From: Lachnospiraceae bacterium AC2031
Lineage (GTDB): Bacteria; Bacillota; Clostridia; Lachnospirales; Lachnospiraceae
Length of the DNA stretch: 64,000 nucleotides
Direction of reading: 5' to 3'
Assembly: GCA_000687975.1 (NCBI GenBank)
Contig: JIAB01000001.1
Coordinates: forward strand, 2,580,001 to 2,644,000
The translations under genes were made by a program, and so were the position numbers. Positions 1-7,635 of this stretch are shown here, in pieces (positions within the stretch are counted from its first letter, which is position 1; every line of letters begins with the position of its first letter). A model generated the notes under the pieces. It did not search any database. It had not been told where the DNA came from and was given only the letters and a program-made list of their open reading frames with translations.

Positions 1-1
1 T

Positions 2-1402
2 TTTGGACATGATATGCAGTATCGTGCCCTTAATATAAATGGCACATATGATGTTTGTACCTGTAGAGGTACGGTTCTTCTAGATGATAATGATGAACCT
101 AATTATTTTGTTGGGGTTATTCGTAATCATGGTATTCAAAGTCATGTTGATACGCTTACTGGTCTTCGTAATCAGTATGGAATGATGGAGGATCTTCAGT
201 ATAATATATCAAATCATACAGAGATGAGATTTACCATGGTTGGTATCAGTCACTTCTCAGAATTTAATGAAGTGTATGGATATCATTTTGGTAATAAGAT
301 TCTTCAGAACTTTGCCAGATATTTATATGATAAGATTGGAAATACTGGAAGCGTGTATCGACTTGATGGTACTAAGTTTGCTGTTATCAGCATGGAAGGA
401 ACAGCTGAAGGTATTAGAAACTATTATGAGATGGCCCGAAGTCATTTCAGAAAAGGATTTAAAGTTGAGGATAAGGATATAATCCTTGATCTTAATGCAG
501 GACATCTTCTTATTAATAATTTTGATATTGATTATCAGACAGTATATTCATGTGCCAATTATGCTTACAGCGAGAGCAAACAACGTAGGCAGGGCGATAT
601 GGTATTCTTTGCTGATGAACTGACAGATGATAACAGATTTCGTCTGGAGAAGTTTCATGCAATCCGTGGATCTATCATGCAGAACTTTAGTGGCTTCTAT
701 CTGGTATATCAGCCAGTGGTAGATTCGGAAAGCGAGGAACTTATTGGAGCTGAAGCGCTTCTTAGATGGAAGAATGAGAAGTATGGATTGGTTCCACCAG
801 ATGAGTTTATTCCTTTATTAGAGAAGGATCCGTTGTTCCCAGAACTGGGTGAATGGATTTTGAAGAAGGCTCTTACTGATTCAAAGGAAATATTGAAGAA
901 GTATCCGGATTTCGTGATCAATGTCAATCTGTCATATACGCAGCTTGAAAAGCCAGACTTTGTTGAAATGGTTATAAATGCTGTTGAAGAGTGTGATTAT
1001 CCGGCAGAACATTTATGTCTTGAGATAACAGAGCGATGCAGATTGCTGGATCTTGAACTTCTAAAGAATGTTGTAGTAAATCTTAGAGGACATGGCATAC
1101 AGATAGCACTTGATGATTTTGGAACAGGATTCTCTTCGGTAGGTATAGTAAAGAATCTTCCATTTGACACCATCAAGATTGACAGAAGCTTTGTTATGAG
1201 AATAGAAGAAGACGACAAGGAGAAAGAGCTGATAGAGCATTTCGTAAACCTTGCCGCAACCTTTGGCGCTAAAGTTTGTGTTGAAGGTATTGAAACAGAA
1301 GGGATGAAGAGTATCCTGAAGAATTATCCTGTAAAGAGTTTCCAAGGTTACTACTATGCTAAGCCACTTAAGCTGGAAGACTTCCTTGTGTGGAGAAACT
1401 AG
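2..1402 (+). CDS. PAS-GGDEF-EAL c-di-GMP signalling protein, 5' end missing
   Basis: The frame is already open at the first bases, so the N-terminus lies outside the window. Counting from the Met codon at position 14, residues 1-40 look like the end of a PAS/PAC sensor, 41-200 a GGDEF domain and 218-460 an EAL domain. The GGDEF signature is degenerate (RLDGTKF, about 116-122), so cyclase activity is unlikely. The EAL part keeps the residues expected of an active c-di-GMP phosphodiesterase: E247 in EALL, N305, E337, D367-D368 in LDDFGTG, K388, E424 and Q444. I infer a phosphodiesterase, with the GGDEF part perhaps only binding GTP. It may be cotranscribed with the next gene 29 bases downstream. 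Confidence 0.9.
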   Translation, partial: FGHDMQYRALNINGTYDVCTCRGTVLLDDNDEPNYFVGVIRNHGIQSHVDTLTGLRNQYGMMEDLQYNISNHTEMRFTMVGISHFSEFNEVYGYHFGNKILQNFARYLYDKIGNTGSVYRLDGTKFAVISMEGTAEGIRNYYEMARSHFRKGFKVEDKDIILDLNAGHLLINNFDIDYQTVYSCANYAYSESKQRRQGDMVFFADELTDDNRFRLEKFHAIRGSIMQNFSGFYLVYQPVVDSESEELIGAEALLRWKNEKYGLVPPDEFIPLLEKDPLFPELGEWILKKALTDSKEILKKYPDFVINVNLSYTQLEKPDFVEMVINAVEECDYPAEHLCLEITERCRLLDLELLKNVVVNLRGHGIQIALDDFGTGFSSVGIVKNLPFDTIKIDRSFVMRIEEDDKEKELIEHFVNLAATFGAKVCVEGIETEGMKSILKNYPVKSFQGYYYAKPLKLEDFLVWRN

Positions 1403-1431
1403 AATAGGAAGACAGGACTCGGTACTAATTA

Positions 1432-1893
1432 ATGGAGTATGTACAGGCGTTTTTTACAAATAGAATATTGATTGGAGGTCTGATTGGATGGGCCTCTGCA
1501 CAGATACTTAAGACAATTATTTTTCTTTTAGTTAATAAGAAACTGCAGCTGGAACGTCTCTTCGGAGATGGTGGTATGCCAAGTGGACATTCGGCAACCG
1601 TTTCTGCAGTAGCGTTACTTACAGGTTATGAATGTGGTTTTGGTTCTCCTATATTTGCAGTAGCATTTATTATGGCTATCGTTGTTATGCATGATGCTAT
1701 GGGCGTTAGACTGGAGACAGGAAAGCAGGCTAAGGCAATAAATGAGATGACTGAGTTTCTTGAGAAGTTAAGTGGAACTGAGTTATCTAATGAGGAAAAA
1801 CTGAAGGAGTTTGTAGGACATACACCTCTTCAGGTTGTTATGGGAAGTATTCTTGGAATCATTGTTGCCCTTATATTACATTTTGCTTTCTAA
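1432..1893 (+). CDS. Divergent PAP2 family membrane protein (DUF212, YuiD-like)
   Basis: A 153-residue protein with about four hydrophobic segments. The motif GGMPSGHSA (residues 46-54) and the following helix with HDAMGVR (about 86-92) are the hallmarks of the DUF212/YuiD family, distantly related to PAP2 phosphatases. Conserved Ser-His pairs suggest phosphatase-like chemistry at the membrane, but I know of no established substrate for the family. The length is normal for the family. No strong ribosome-binding site precedes the ATG, so translation may depend on coupling with the upstream c-di-GMP gene. Confidence 0.85.
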   Translation: MEYVQAFFTNRILIGGLIGWASAQILKTIIFLLVNKKLQLERLFGDGGMPSGHSATVSAVALLTGYECGFGSPIFAVAFIMAIVVMHDAMGVRLETGKQAKAINEMTEFLEKLSGTELSNEEKLKEFVGHTPLQVVMGSILGIIVALILHFAF

Positions 1894-1938
1894 AATCTTT
1901 GTGATTAATCATAAGAAGCTTTTTGGTAAGGAAGAGAC

Positions 1939-2883
1939 ATGAATATAGGAAATAAAGAATTTGATTTTGATTCCCATCGCGTATATGTGATGGGAATCTT
2001 AAATGTTACTCCTGATTCGTTTTCTGACGGAGGGGAGTTTAATAATATCGATGCTGCTTTAAAACATGTTGAGCAGATGATAAAGGAAGGCGCAGACATA
2101 ATAGATGTTGGAGGGGAGAGTACTCGTCCTGGACATCAGCAGATCAGTGCTGAGGAAGAGTCGGCCAGGGTCTCCGATGTTATATCACAGGTGAAATCTC
2201 ATTTTGATATTCCAGTATCTATTGATACGTATAAGGCTCCTGTTGCCAGAGCTGCAATCGATGCAGGTGCTGATGTGTTAAATGATATCTGGGGCTTCAG
2301 GTATGAGAGGTTTAATGAAGAGGACGCTGAAATCCGCAAGAAACATGAGGTGCCGGAGATTGCTAAGATCGCAGCTGAAGCTAAGATCCCTGTAATCCTT
2401 ATGTATAATGATAATCTTGGCAGAGATATAAATTCTCGAGATGAAAAGACTATTACCAGATTCTTAGAAGCAAATCAGGAGCGAAGCGCTGTAGAGCTTC
2501 TCAACAGTGTTAAGGAAGAAAATGTAGCCGACCGAATTGTATGGGGACTAAGAGAGAGCATCCGCATTGCTCATAGAGCTGGCATAAAGAAGGATAGTAT
2601 TATCGTGGATCCAGGTATTGGATTTGCTAAAACTCAGAAGGAGAATCTTCTTACCATGAAGTACCTTAAGAAGATCGTAGGTAAGGTTGGTTATCCAATG
2701 CTTCTTGCTACTTCTCGTAAATCAATGATCGGTAATGCACTTGATCTTCCAGTGGATCAGCGAGAGGAAGGTACTATCGTAACTACAATCCTTGGCGCAG
2801 AGGCAGGCTGTAACATGGTTCGTGTCCACGACGTTGAGAAGAATGTGCGTGCTCTGAAGATGCTTTATGCTATTAATGAATGA
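1939..2883 (+). CDS. folP: Dihydropteroate synthase
   Basis: FolP condenses dihydropterin pyrophosphate with p-aminobenzoate in folate synthesis. Motifs in order: GILNVTPDSFSDGG (residues 15-28), DVGGESTRPG (about 56-65), SIDTYK (about 94-99), NDIWG, VDPGIGFAKT (about 229-238) and TSRKSMIG, all usual parts of the TIM-barrel active site. At 314 residues it is longer than the common 265-285. The extra length lies in the middle (about residues 120-215), and the conserved LMHxxG loop is replaced by LMYNDNLGRD. The start follows AAGGAAGAG. No other folate gene is nearby. The stop codon abuts the zinc operon's first operator. The function call is firm, though the mid-region is atypical. Confidence 0.9.
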   Translation: MNIGNKEFDFDSHRVYVMGILNVTPDSFSDGGEFNNIDAALKHVEQMIKEGADIIDVGGESTRPGHQQISAEEESARVSDVISQVKSHFDIPVSIDTYKAPVARAAIDAGADVLNDIWGFRYERFNEEDAEIRKKHEVPEIAKIAAEAKIPVILMYNDNLGRDINSRDEKTITRFLEANQERSAVELLNSVKEENVADRIVWGLRESIRIAHRAGIKKDSIIVDPGIGFAKTQKENLLTMKYLKKIVGKVGYPMLLATSRKSMIGNALDLPVDQREEGTIVTTILGAEAGCNMVRVHDVEKNVRALKMLYAINE

Positions 2884-2886
2884 AAA

Positions 2887-2974
2887 TGAAAATCATTTTC
2901 ATTTTCCTTGACAAATATATATATGAAGTATAAAATGAAAATCGTTTTCAAATTGAATTTGAAAATGGTTTTCA
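2887..2974 (+). promoter_or_regulatory. Three Fur/Zur-type operator boxes upstream of zur
   Basis: Three 15-base boxes of 7-1-7 form are visible: TGAAAATCATTTTCA at 2887-2901 (perfect palindrome), TGAAAATCGTTTTCA at 2936-2950 and TGAAAATGGTTTTCA at 2960-2974. They fit the TGA(A/T)AATnATT(A/T)TCA pattern known for Fur-family repressors. Box 1 lies just upstream of the -35 element, box 2 begins on the last base of the -10, and box 3 lies in the leader. With znu genes downstream, zinc-dependent autorepression by Zur is the likely role. Fur or PerR binding cannot be excluded by eye. Confidence 0.85.
2908..2936 (+). promoter_or_regulatory. Sigma-A type promoter of the zur-znu operon
   Basis: TTGACA at 2908-2913, a 17-base spacer and TAAAAT at 2931-2936. 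This is a near-consensus promoter embedded among the Fur/Zur boxes, with transcription expected to start near 2943 inside box 2. Confidence 0.8.
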
Positions 2975-2998
2975 TTTTTGTTTATAGAGGGAAAAGCT

Positions 2999-3448
2999 TT
3001 GACGTTAGATCCAAAATCAAAAACTCAAAATAGATCTCAGTATAAGACCTGGCAGCGTGCCGAGATTACAGCATATCTTATGGCTACACAGGGCGAGCAT
3101 GTTACTGTAAATGATATAGTAAAGCACTTCGAGAAGACGGAGAAACCAATAGGACTTACAACAGTTTACCGCCATTTGGATAAACTGGTGGATGAGGGCA
3201 TTATCAATAAGTATAACCTTGATAATGGAAGCTCAGCCTGCTATGAGTACATTGATGCCGATCATACTCATGAGGGTTCTAATTGCTATCACTGCAAGTG
3301 TGATAAGTGTGGCAAGCTCATTCATCTTCGCTGTGAGGAGATTGAAGAACTGATGAAGCATATTGAGAAGAGTCATAGATTTATGATCAATCCTCGAAGA
3401 ACAGTGCTTTATGGTTTATGTGATGATTGCAGGAAGGCGGAGGCATAA
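2999..3448 (+). CDS. zur: Fur-family zinc uptake regulator
   Basis: A 149-residue Fur-family repressor. The winged helix contains the recognition segment GLTTVYRHL, and the C-terminal half has a structural zinc site (HCKCDKCGK and LCDDCRK, two CxxC pairs) plus His-rich metal-sensing residues (DADHTHEG). I chose the TTG at 2999 because GAGGG at 2987-2991 sits seven bases upstream. A TTG at 2978 would lie inside operator box 3 and has no binding site. It is directly followed by znuA, znuC and znuB and preceded by three operator boxes, so zinc-responsive autorepression is the best reading. PerR or Fur specificity is a less likely alternative. Confidence 0.88.
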   Translation: MTLDPKSKTQNRSQYKTWQRAEITAYLMATQGEHVTVNDIVKHFEKTEKPIGLTTVYRHLDKLVDEGIINKYNLDNGSSACYEYIDADHTHEGSNCYHCKCDKCGKLIHLRCEEIEELMKHIEKSHRFMINPRRTVLYGLCDDCRKAEA

Positions 3449-3456
3449 GGAAATAA

Positions 3457-4593
3457 ATGCGGATTATTATGAGAAAGAGTAATTTTAAGAAAAGTTTATT
3501 TATATCAAATATTAAAAGAGGAATTTCATTTGCTATGATCGGTGCTATGGCGCTGGGACTGTCTGCATGTGGAAGTGATACACCGGATGCAAATGCGTCT
3601 TCTGGTGATAAGCTTCAGGTTGTTACAACTATCTTCCCAGAATATGACTGGGTAAGGGAAGTTGTTGGACAGGGCGAGAATTGTGTTGATAAGAGTGCAG
3701 CTGATAAGGTTGAGATATCAATGCTTCTGGACAATGGAGTGGATCTTCATAGTTATCAGCCAACAGCAGCAGATATTGCGAAGATTTCTACTTGTGATGT
3801 TTTCATCTATGTTGGTGGAGAATCAGATGATTGGGTAGATGACGCGCTTAAGGAGGCAACCAATAAAGATATGGTTGTTATTAATCTTCTTGATGTTCTT
3901 GGTGATACAGTAAAAGAAGAGGAAGTAGTTGAAGGTATGGAAGCCGAGGAAGAAGAGGAAGAAGAGCATGAGCATGAGGCATCAGAGGAAGATGCGTCAG
4001 AGGAAGATGCATCTGAAGAAGATGGACATCATCATGAGGAAGGTGAGATAGAGTATGATGAGCATGTATGGCTTTCACTGAAGAATGCACAGATTCTTAC
4101 TCAGGATATTGCTGACAAGCTTTCATCTGTTGATGCTGAAAATGCTGAAGCATACAAGGCAAATGTTACTGCTTATAACGAGAAGCTTTCTGCACTGGAT
4201 GCAGACTATCAGAAGGCAGTAGATGATGCAAAGGTGGACACTATTCTTTTCGGAGATAGATTCCCATTTAGATATATGGTTGATGATTATGGAATCAATT
4301 ACTATGCGGCTTTTGTAGGTTGTTCTGCAGAAACAGAAGCAAGCTTTGAGACAGTTATCTTCCTTGCAGGAAAAGTTGATGAGCTTGGACTTCCTGCTAT
4401 TTGCACTATCGAGAAAAGTGATCAGAAGATTGCTGAAACTGTGAAGCAGAATACAAAGTCACAGGATCAGGAAATACTGACGTTTGACTCACTTCAGTCT
4501 GTGACTTCTTCAGATGTAGCGGCGGGAGAAGTATATCTTAAAAAAATGAATGACAATCTGTCAGTATTAAAACAAGCCCTTGGCGTAGAATAG
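3457..4593 (+). CDS. znuA: Zinc ABC transporter substrate-binding lipoprotein
   Basis: ZnuA/TroA-type (cluster 9) metal-binding protein, 378 residues, that captures Zn(II) outside the membrane for ZnuBC. A lipoprotein signal peptide ends in LSAC (Cys38). The fold is recognisable from VVTTIFPEYDWVREV, the HSYQP segment (first His ligand), the DEHVWLS segment (second ligand) and CTIEKSDQK near the end. Between about residues 150 and 200 is a very acidic, His-rich loop typical of zinc-specific members, here containing a three-fold ASEED repeat followed by GHHHEEGE. The canonical third His ligand near GDRFPFRYM appears changed. The start at 3457 has GGAA just after the zur stop; an ATG at 3469 is an alternative. 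Confidence 0.9.
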   Translation: MRIIMRKSNFKKSLFISNIKRGISFAMIGAMALGLSACGSDTPDANASSGDKLQVVTTIFPEYDWVREVVGQGENCVDKSAADKVEISMLLDNGVDLHSYQPTAADIAKISTCDVFIYVGGESDDWVDDALKEATNKDMVVINLLDVLGDTVKEEEVVEGMEAEEEEEEEHEHEASEEDASEEDASEEDGHHHEEGEIEYDEHVWLSLKNAQILTQDIADKLSSVDAENAEAYKANVTAYNEKLSALDADYQKAVDDAKVDTILFGDRFPFRYMVDDYGINYYAAFVGCSAETEASFETVIFLAGKVDELGLPAICTIEKSDQKIAETVKQNTKSQDQEILTFDSLQSVTSSDVAAGEVYLKKMNDNLSVLKQALGVE

Positions 4594-4601
4594 AGGATAA
4601 A

Positions 4602-5366
4602 ATGAATTATATAGAGGTCAAAGATATCACAACTGGATATGATGGAATCCCGCTCACAAAGCATATAAACTTTGTAGTAGAGAAGGGAGACTACCTCTCA
4701 ATCGTAGGTGAAAATGGAGCCGGGAAGAGTACTCTTATGAAGACTCTTCTCAGACTTGTTCCGCCTGTAAAGGGAGAGATTGTATATAGTGATGAACTGG
4801 GAAAAACGGATATAGGTTATCTGCCTCAGTCAACTGTAGTTCAGAGAGATTTCCCAGCTAGTGTGTGGGAGATAGTTCTTTCGGGAAATCTTGCCAAGTC
4901 TGGTCTTCGACCTTTCTATAATAAAGAAGAAAAGAAGCGAGCTATGGAGGCGTTACATAGACTCGATGCATGGGATCTTCGTAAGAAGACATTTAGAAAT
5001 CTTTCAGGTGGTCAGCAGCAGCGTGTGCTTCTGGCAAGAGCTTTATGTGCAACATCAAAGCTTATCCTTCTGGATGAACCGGTTAGTGGTCTTGATCCTA
5101 AAGTTACAGAAGAACTTTATAACATAGTAAAGACCCTGAATAAGGATGGAGTAACGATAATCATGATATCTCATGATATAAGCACGGCTGTAAAGTATTC
5201 AAGTCATATACTCCATTTAGGTCATAAGCAGCTTTATTTCGGTGATACAGAAGGATATCAGAAGAGTGAGGCATATAAATTCTTTTCTACAGTAGATGTA
5301 GAAGAAAAGGATGATACAGAGACAAATGAAATAAAAAGTGAGACAGGAGGTAATGAAAATGAGTAA
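4602..5366 (+). CDS. znuC: Zinc ABC transporter ATP-binding protein
   Basis: A 254-residue ABC ATPase. Walker A GENGAGKST (about residues 36-44), the Q-loop in LPQSTVVQRDFP, the signature LSGGQQQR (about 134-141), Walker B LILLDEP and the switch His in MISHD are all present. It powers import through ZnuB. It begins eight bases after znuA behind GAGG, and its last eight bases overlap the start of znuB, so the subunits are translationally coupled. The C-terminal tail (DTETNEIKSETGG) is hydrophilic and not conserved. Confidence 0.92.
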   Translation: MNYIEVKDITTGYDGIPLTKHINFVVEKGDYLSIVGENGAGKSTLMKTLLRLVPPVKGEIVYSDELGKTDIGYLPQSTVVQRDFPASVWEIVLSGNLAKSGLRPFYNKEEKKRAMEALHRLDAWDLRKKTFRNLSGGQQQRVLLARALCATSKLILLDEPVSGLDPKVTEELYNIVKTLNKDGVTIIMISHDISTAVKYSSHILHLGHKQLYFGDTEGYQKSEAYKFFSTVDVEEKDDTETNEIKSETGGNENE

Positions 5367-6198
5367 TCTTCAAACTTACTTCCAGTATAACTTTGTAATA
5401 TATGCGCTTATAGTTGGTGTACTTATTGCACTATGTGCATCACTCCTTGGTGTTACGCTTGTATTGAAGAGATATTCCTTTATTGGTGATGGACTCTCTC
5501 ACGTAGCATTTGGTGCCATGGCCGTAGCGGCTGTTTTAAAGATAACAAGCACAAATATTATAGTAATGCCAGTAACGATCCTTGTTGCGGTATTGCTTCT
5601 AAGAAATGGAAGCAAAGCCATGCTAAAGGGCGATGCGGCTATAGCAATGCTCTCTGTTACATCACTTGCTTTCGGTTATATGCTTATGAATAAACTGCCG
5701 ACATCTGCAAATGTATCAGGTGATGTATGTAGTACACTGTTTGGTTCACTGTCCATACTTACGCTTGATCATACAGAGGTTATGGTATGCATAGTACTGT
5801 CCGTTATTGTTATTGCTACATACGTGTTCTTATATAATAAGATATTTGCAGTTACATTTGACGAAACATTCTGCAGAGCTACAGGAGTTCCTGCTTCCAG
5901 ATATAATTTCCTTATTGCAGTTATTATTGCCATAATAATTGTACTTGGAATGAATCTCGTAGGAAGTCTTCTTATATCTGCTCTAATTGTATTTCCATCG
6001 CTTGCTGCTATGAGAGTAAGCGGAACCTTTAAAGGTGTAGTAATTTTATCAGTAATCTTTTCAGTAATATGTTCATTTGTTGGTATGCTGATATCTATGG
6101 TTGCATCAACACCAGTTGGGGCTACTATAGTTGCTATGGATCTTCTTTGTTTCATAATATCCTGGCTTGTAGGTCGCTTCATTATAAAACTTGATTAA
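5359..6198 (+). CDS. znuB: Zinc ABC transporter permease
   Basis: ABC-3 family permease of 279 residues with about eight transmembrane segments. The motif SFIGDGLSHVAFGAMA is the family hallmark near the N-terminus, and the late segment VGSLLISALIVFPSLAA contains the usual cytoplasmic coupling region. The ATG at 5359 is preceded by a strong AGGAGG at 5345-5350 with an eight-base spacer. Upstream in-frame GTG and ATG codons at 5338 and 5353 lie too close to or before that site. It overlaps the znuC end by eight bases and completes the Zur-controlled importer. Confidence 0.92.
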   Translation: MSNLQTYFQYNFVIYALIVGVLIALCASLLGVTLVLKRYSFIGDGLSHVAFGAMAVAAVLKITSTNIIVMPVTILVAVLLLRNGSKAMLKGDAAIAMLSVTSLAFGYMLMNKLPTSANVSGDVCSTLFGSLSILTLDHTEVMVCIVLSVIVIATYVFLYNKIFAVTFDETFCRATGVPASRYNFLIAVIIAIIIVLGMNLVGSLLISALIVFPSLAAMRVSGTFKGVVILSVIFSVICSFVGMLISMVASTPVGATIVAMDLLCFIISWLVGRFIIKLD

Positions 6199-6245
6199 GA
6201 AACATTTGTAGAGAACAAATATATATTGGAAGAAGGTTGAGACTA

Positions 6246-6977
6246 TTGAAAAAAAGAATTGCTAAAAAGGTATTAGCCGGAGTTTTGTCATGCGTGATGA
6301 TCCTTTCGTTTGTAGCGTGTGATAGCAATACCGATAGTGCCAGTAAGTTACAAAATGGAAATAGCGTAGAGGAAGCTATGAATCAGCAGATGGAAAAAGA
6401 AGATGCTGCTAAAACTACTGAGGAACTTCCTGAGACCTTGGTGGTTCCTCCAACTGAATCCTCTTCGGAGCAGGGTGGCGTAGAGAAGATAGATGAAGCC
6501 GCTGCAGAGGAGCTTTTTGGAAAGGGAAATGATTACGATCCTAAAGCTACTACTGAAGCTACAACTGAATCTGGAGCAACATCGATAGAAGATGCAAAGA
6601 CAGATGTGGATGTAGACCTTACAGTGATGAACAGTAATATGGTTTATTCAACTGTATATCAGATGATGGCTGATGCACCGAGCTATGTTGGAAAGACAGT
6701 TCGTATGAAGGGGTCTTATTATTCCACCTATGATGAAACAACTGACACCAGATATTTCTATATAATAGTGAAGGATGCAACTGCGTGCTGTCAGCAGGGA
6801 CTGGAGTTTGTCTGGGGTGATGGAACACATAAGTTTCCAGATGAGTATCCAGAGGATGGAACAGAGGCGGTGGTTTCTGGAACCTTTGAAACTTATAAGG
6901 ATAATCCAGATGATGTATATGAATATATCCATCTTGTGAATGCTTCATTTGAAGTGGTTGATGCTCCAACAAACTAA
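6246..6977 (+). CDS. Lipoprotein with OB-fold-like C-terminus and CC motif
   Basis: A 243-residue secreted lipoprotein. The signal peptide ends in FVAC, followed by a Thr/Glu-rich low-complexity linker to about residue 125. The C-terminal part (about 135-235) contains YVGKTVRMKGSYYS, then ATACCQQGLEFVW and AVVSGTFETYK. This resembles the OB-like domain of YcgQ/TIGR03943 proteins, which carry a similar CC motif and are zinc-linked in Bacillus. I chose the TTG at 6246 because AAGG at 6233-6236 is nine bases upstream; the TTG at 6237 touches the binding site. It lies 47 bases after znuB, so zinc-operon membership is likely. The function is inference. Confidence 0.7.
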   Translation: MKKRIAKKVLAGVLSCVMILSFVACDSNTDSASKLQNGNSVEEAMNQQMEKEDAAKTTEELPETLVVPPTESSSEQGGVEKIDEAAAEELFGKGNDYDPKATTEATTESGATSIEDAKTDVDVDLTVMNSNMVYSTVYQMMADAPSYVGKTVRMKGSYYSTYDETTDTRYFYIIVKDATACCQQGLEFVWGDGTHKFPDEYPEDGTEAVVSGTFETYKDNPDDVYEYIHLVNASFEVVDAPTN

Positions 6978-7030
6978 TTAGATAAGGTCGACTATAATAT
7001 AGACTGAAGAGGATATATAAAGGATATAAA

Positions 7031-7537
7031 ATGATCAACATAGTATTACATGAACCTGAGATACCATATAACACAGGAAATATTGGAAGAACCTGTGTGA
7101 TTACAGGAAGCCGTTTGCATCTTATCAGACCATACGGCTTCTTTTTGAATGATAAAATGATAAAAAGAGCTGGGCTTGATTACTGGTCAAAGCTGGATGT
7201 GATTGAGCATGATAACGTAGAAGCCTTCTATCAGTTCGTGGCTGAGGAGAGTGAATCACGACCAAGGATATACTATGCCACAACTAAGGCAAAGCATCGC
7301 TATACTGATGTTGAGTTTCATGATGGCGATTATATAATGTTTGGCAGGGAGAGTGCTGGAATTCCTGAAGAAATTCTGGTACAGCATCCAGAGGACTGCA
7401 TTCGAATACCAATGCTTCCAGAGGAACGCTCCCTCAATCTTTCAAATAGCGCGGCTATAATTCTTTACGAGGCTCTTCGTCAGTTGGATTTCCTAAATCT
7501 GGAATCTGAGGGCAATCTACATCATCTATCCTGGTGA
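7031..7537 (+). CDS. trmL: tRNA (cytidine(34)-2'-O)-methyltransferase
   Basis: SPOUT-superfamily 2'-O-methyltransferase of 168 residues, the normal TrmL length. It methylates the wobble ribose of tRNA-Leu with S-adenosylmethionine. Visible motifs are EPEIPYNTGNIGRTC at the N-terminus and the C-terminal trefoil-knot segments FGRESAGIPEE and IPMLPEERSLNLSNSAAI. The call is secure at family level. It follows the CC-motif lipoprotein after 53 bases and is probably a housekeeping gene independent of zinc. Confidence 0.92.
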   Translation: MINIVLHEPEIPYNTGNIGRTCVITGSRLHLIRPYGFFLNDKMIKRAGLDYWSKLDVIEHDNVEAFYQFVAEESESRPRIYYATTKAKHRYTDVEFHDGDYIMFGRESAGIPEEILVQHPEDCIRIPMLPEERSLNLSNSAAIILYEALRQLDFLNLESEGNLHHLSW

Positions 7538-7557
7538 TGCTAATTAGAGACTTGCGT

Positions 7558-7586
7558 GTGACATAATGCGTTATATGTGGTAGAAT
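7558..7586 (+). promoter_or_regulatory. Candidate promoter of the Hsp70-GrpE-like gene
   Basis: GTGACA at 7558-7563, a 17-base spacer and TAGAAT at 7581-7586, with transcription expected near 7593. Confidence 0.5.
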
Positions 7587-7599
7587 ATCCATATTGGGG

Positions 7600-7615
7600 T
7601 TCAAGGAACCTTGAA
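7600..7615. repeat. Inverted repeat in the leader of the Hsp70-GrpE-like gene
   Basis: TTCAAGG and CCTTGAA are perfect inverted seven-base arms separated by AA, just downstream of the predicted start of transcription. This position suits a repressor operator or a short leader hairpin. It does not match the CIRCE heat-shock operator. Confidence 0.5.
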
Positions 7616-7635
7616 AAAATACGGGGGTATATAAA

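Noticed and set aside
6619-7074. A 151-codon minus-strand open frame over the lipoprotein and trmL start
   Set aside because: It is antisense to two supported genes and rich in His/Pro/Tyr from reverse reading; no promoter or binding site.
7600-7615. CIRCE heat-shock operator before the Hsp70-GrpE-like gene
   Set aside because: CIRCE has nine-base arms TTAGCACTC with a nine-base spacer; this palindrome has neither the sequence nor the spacing.
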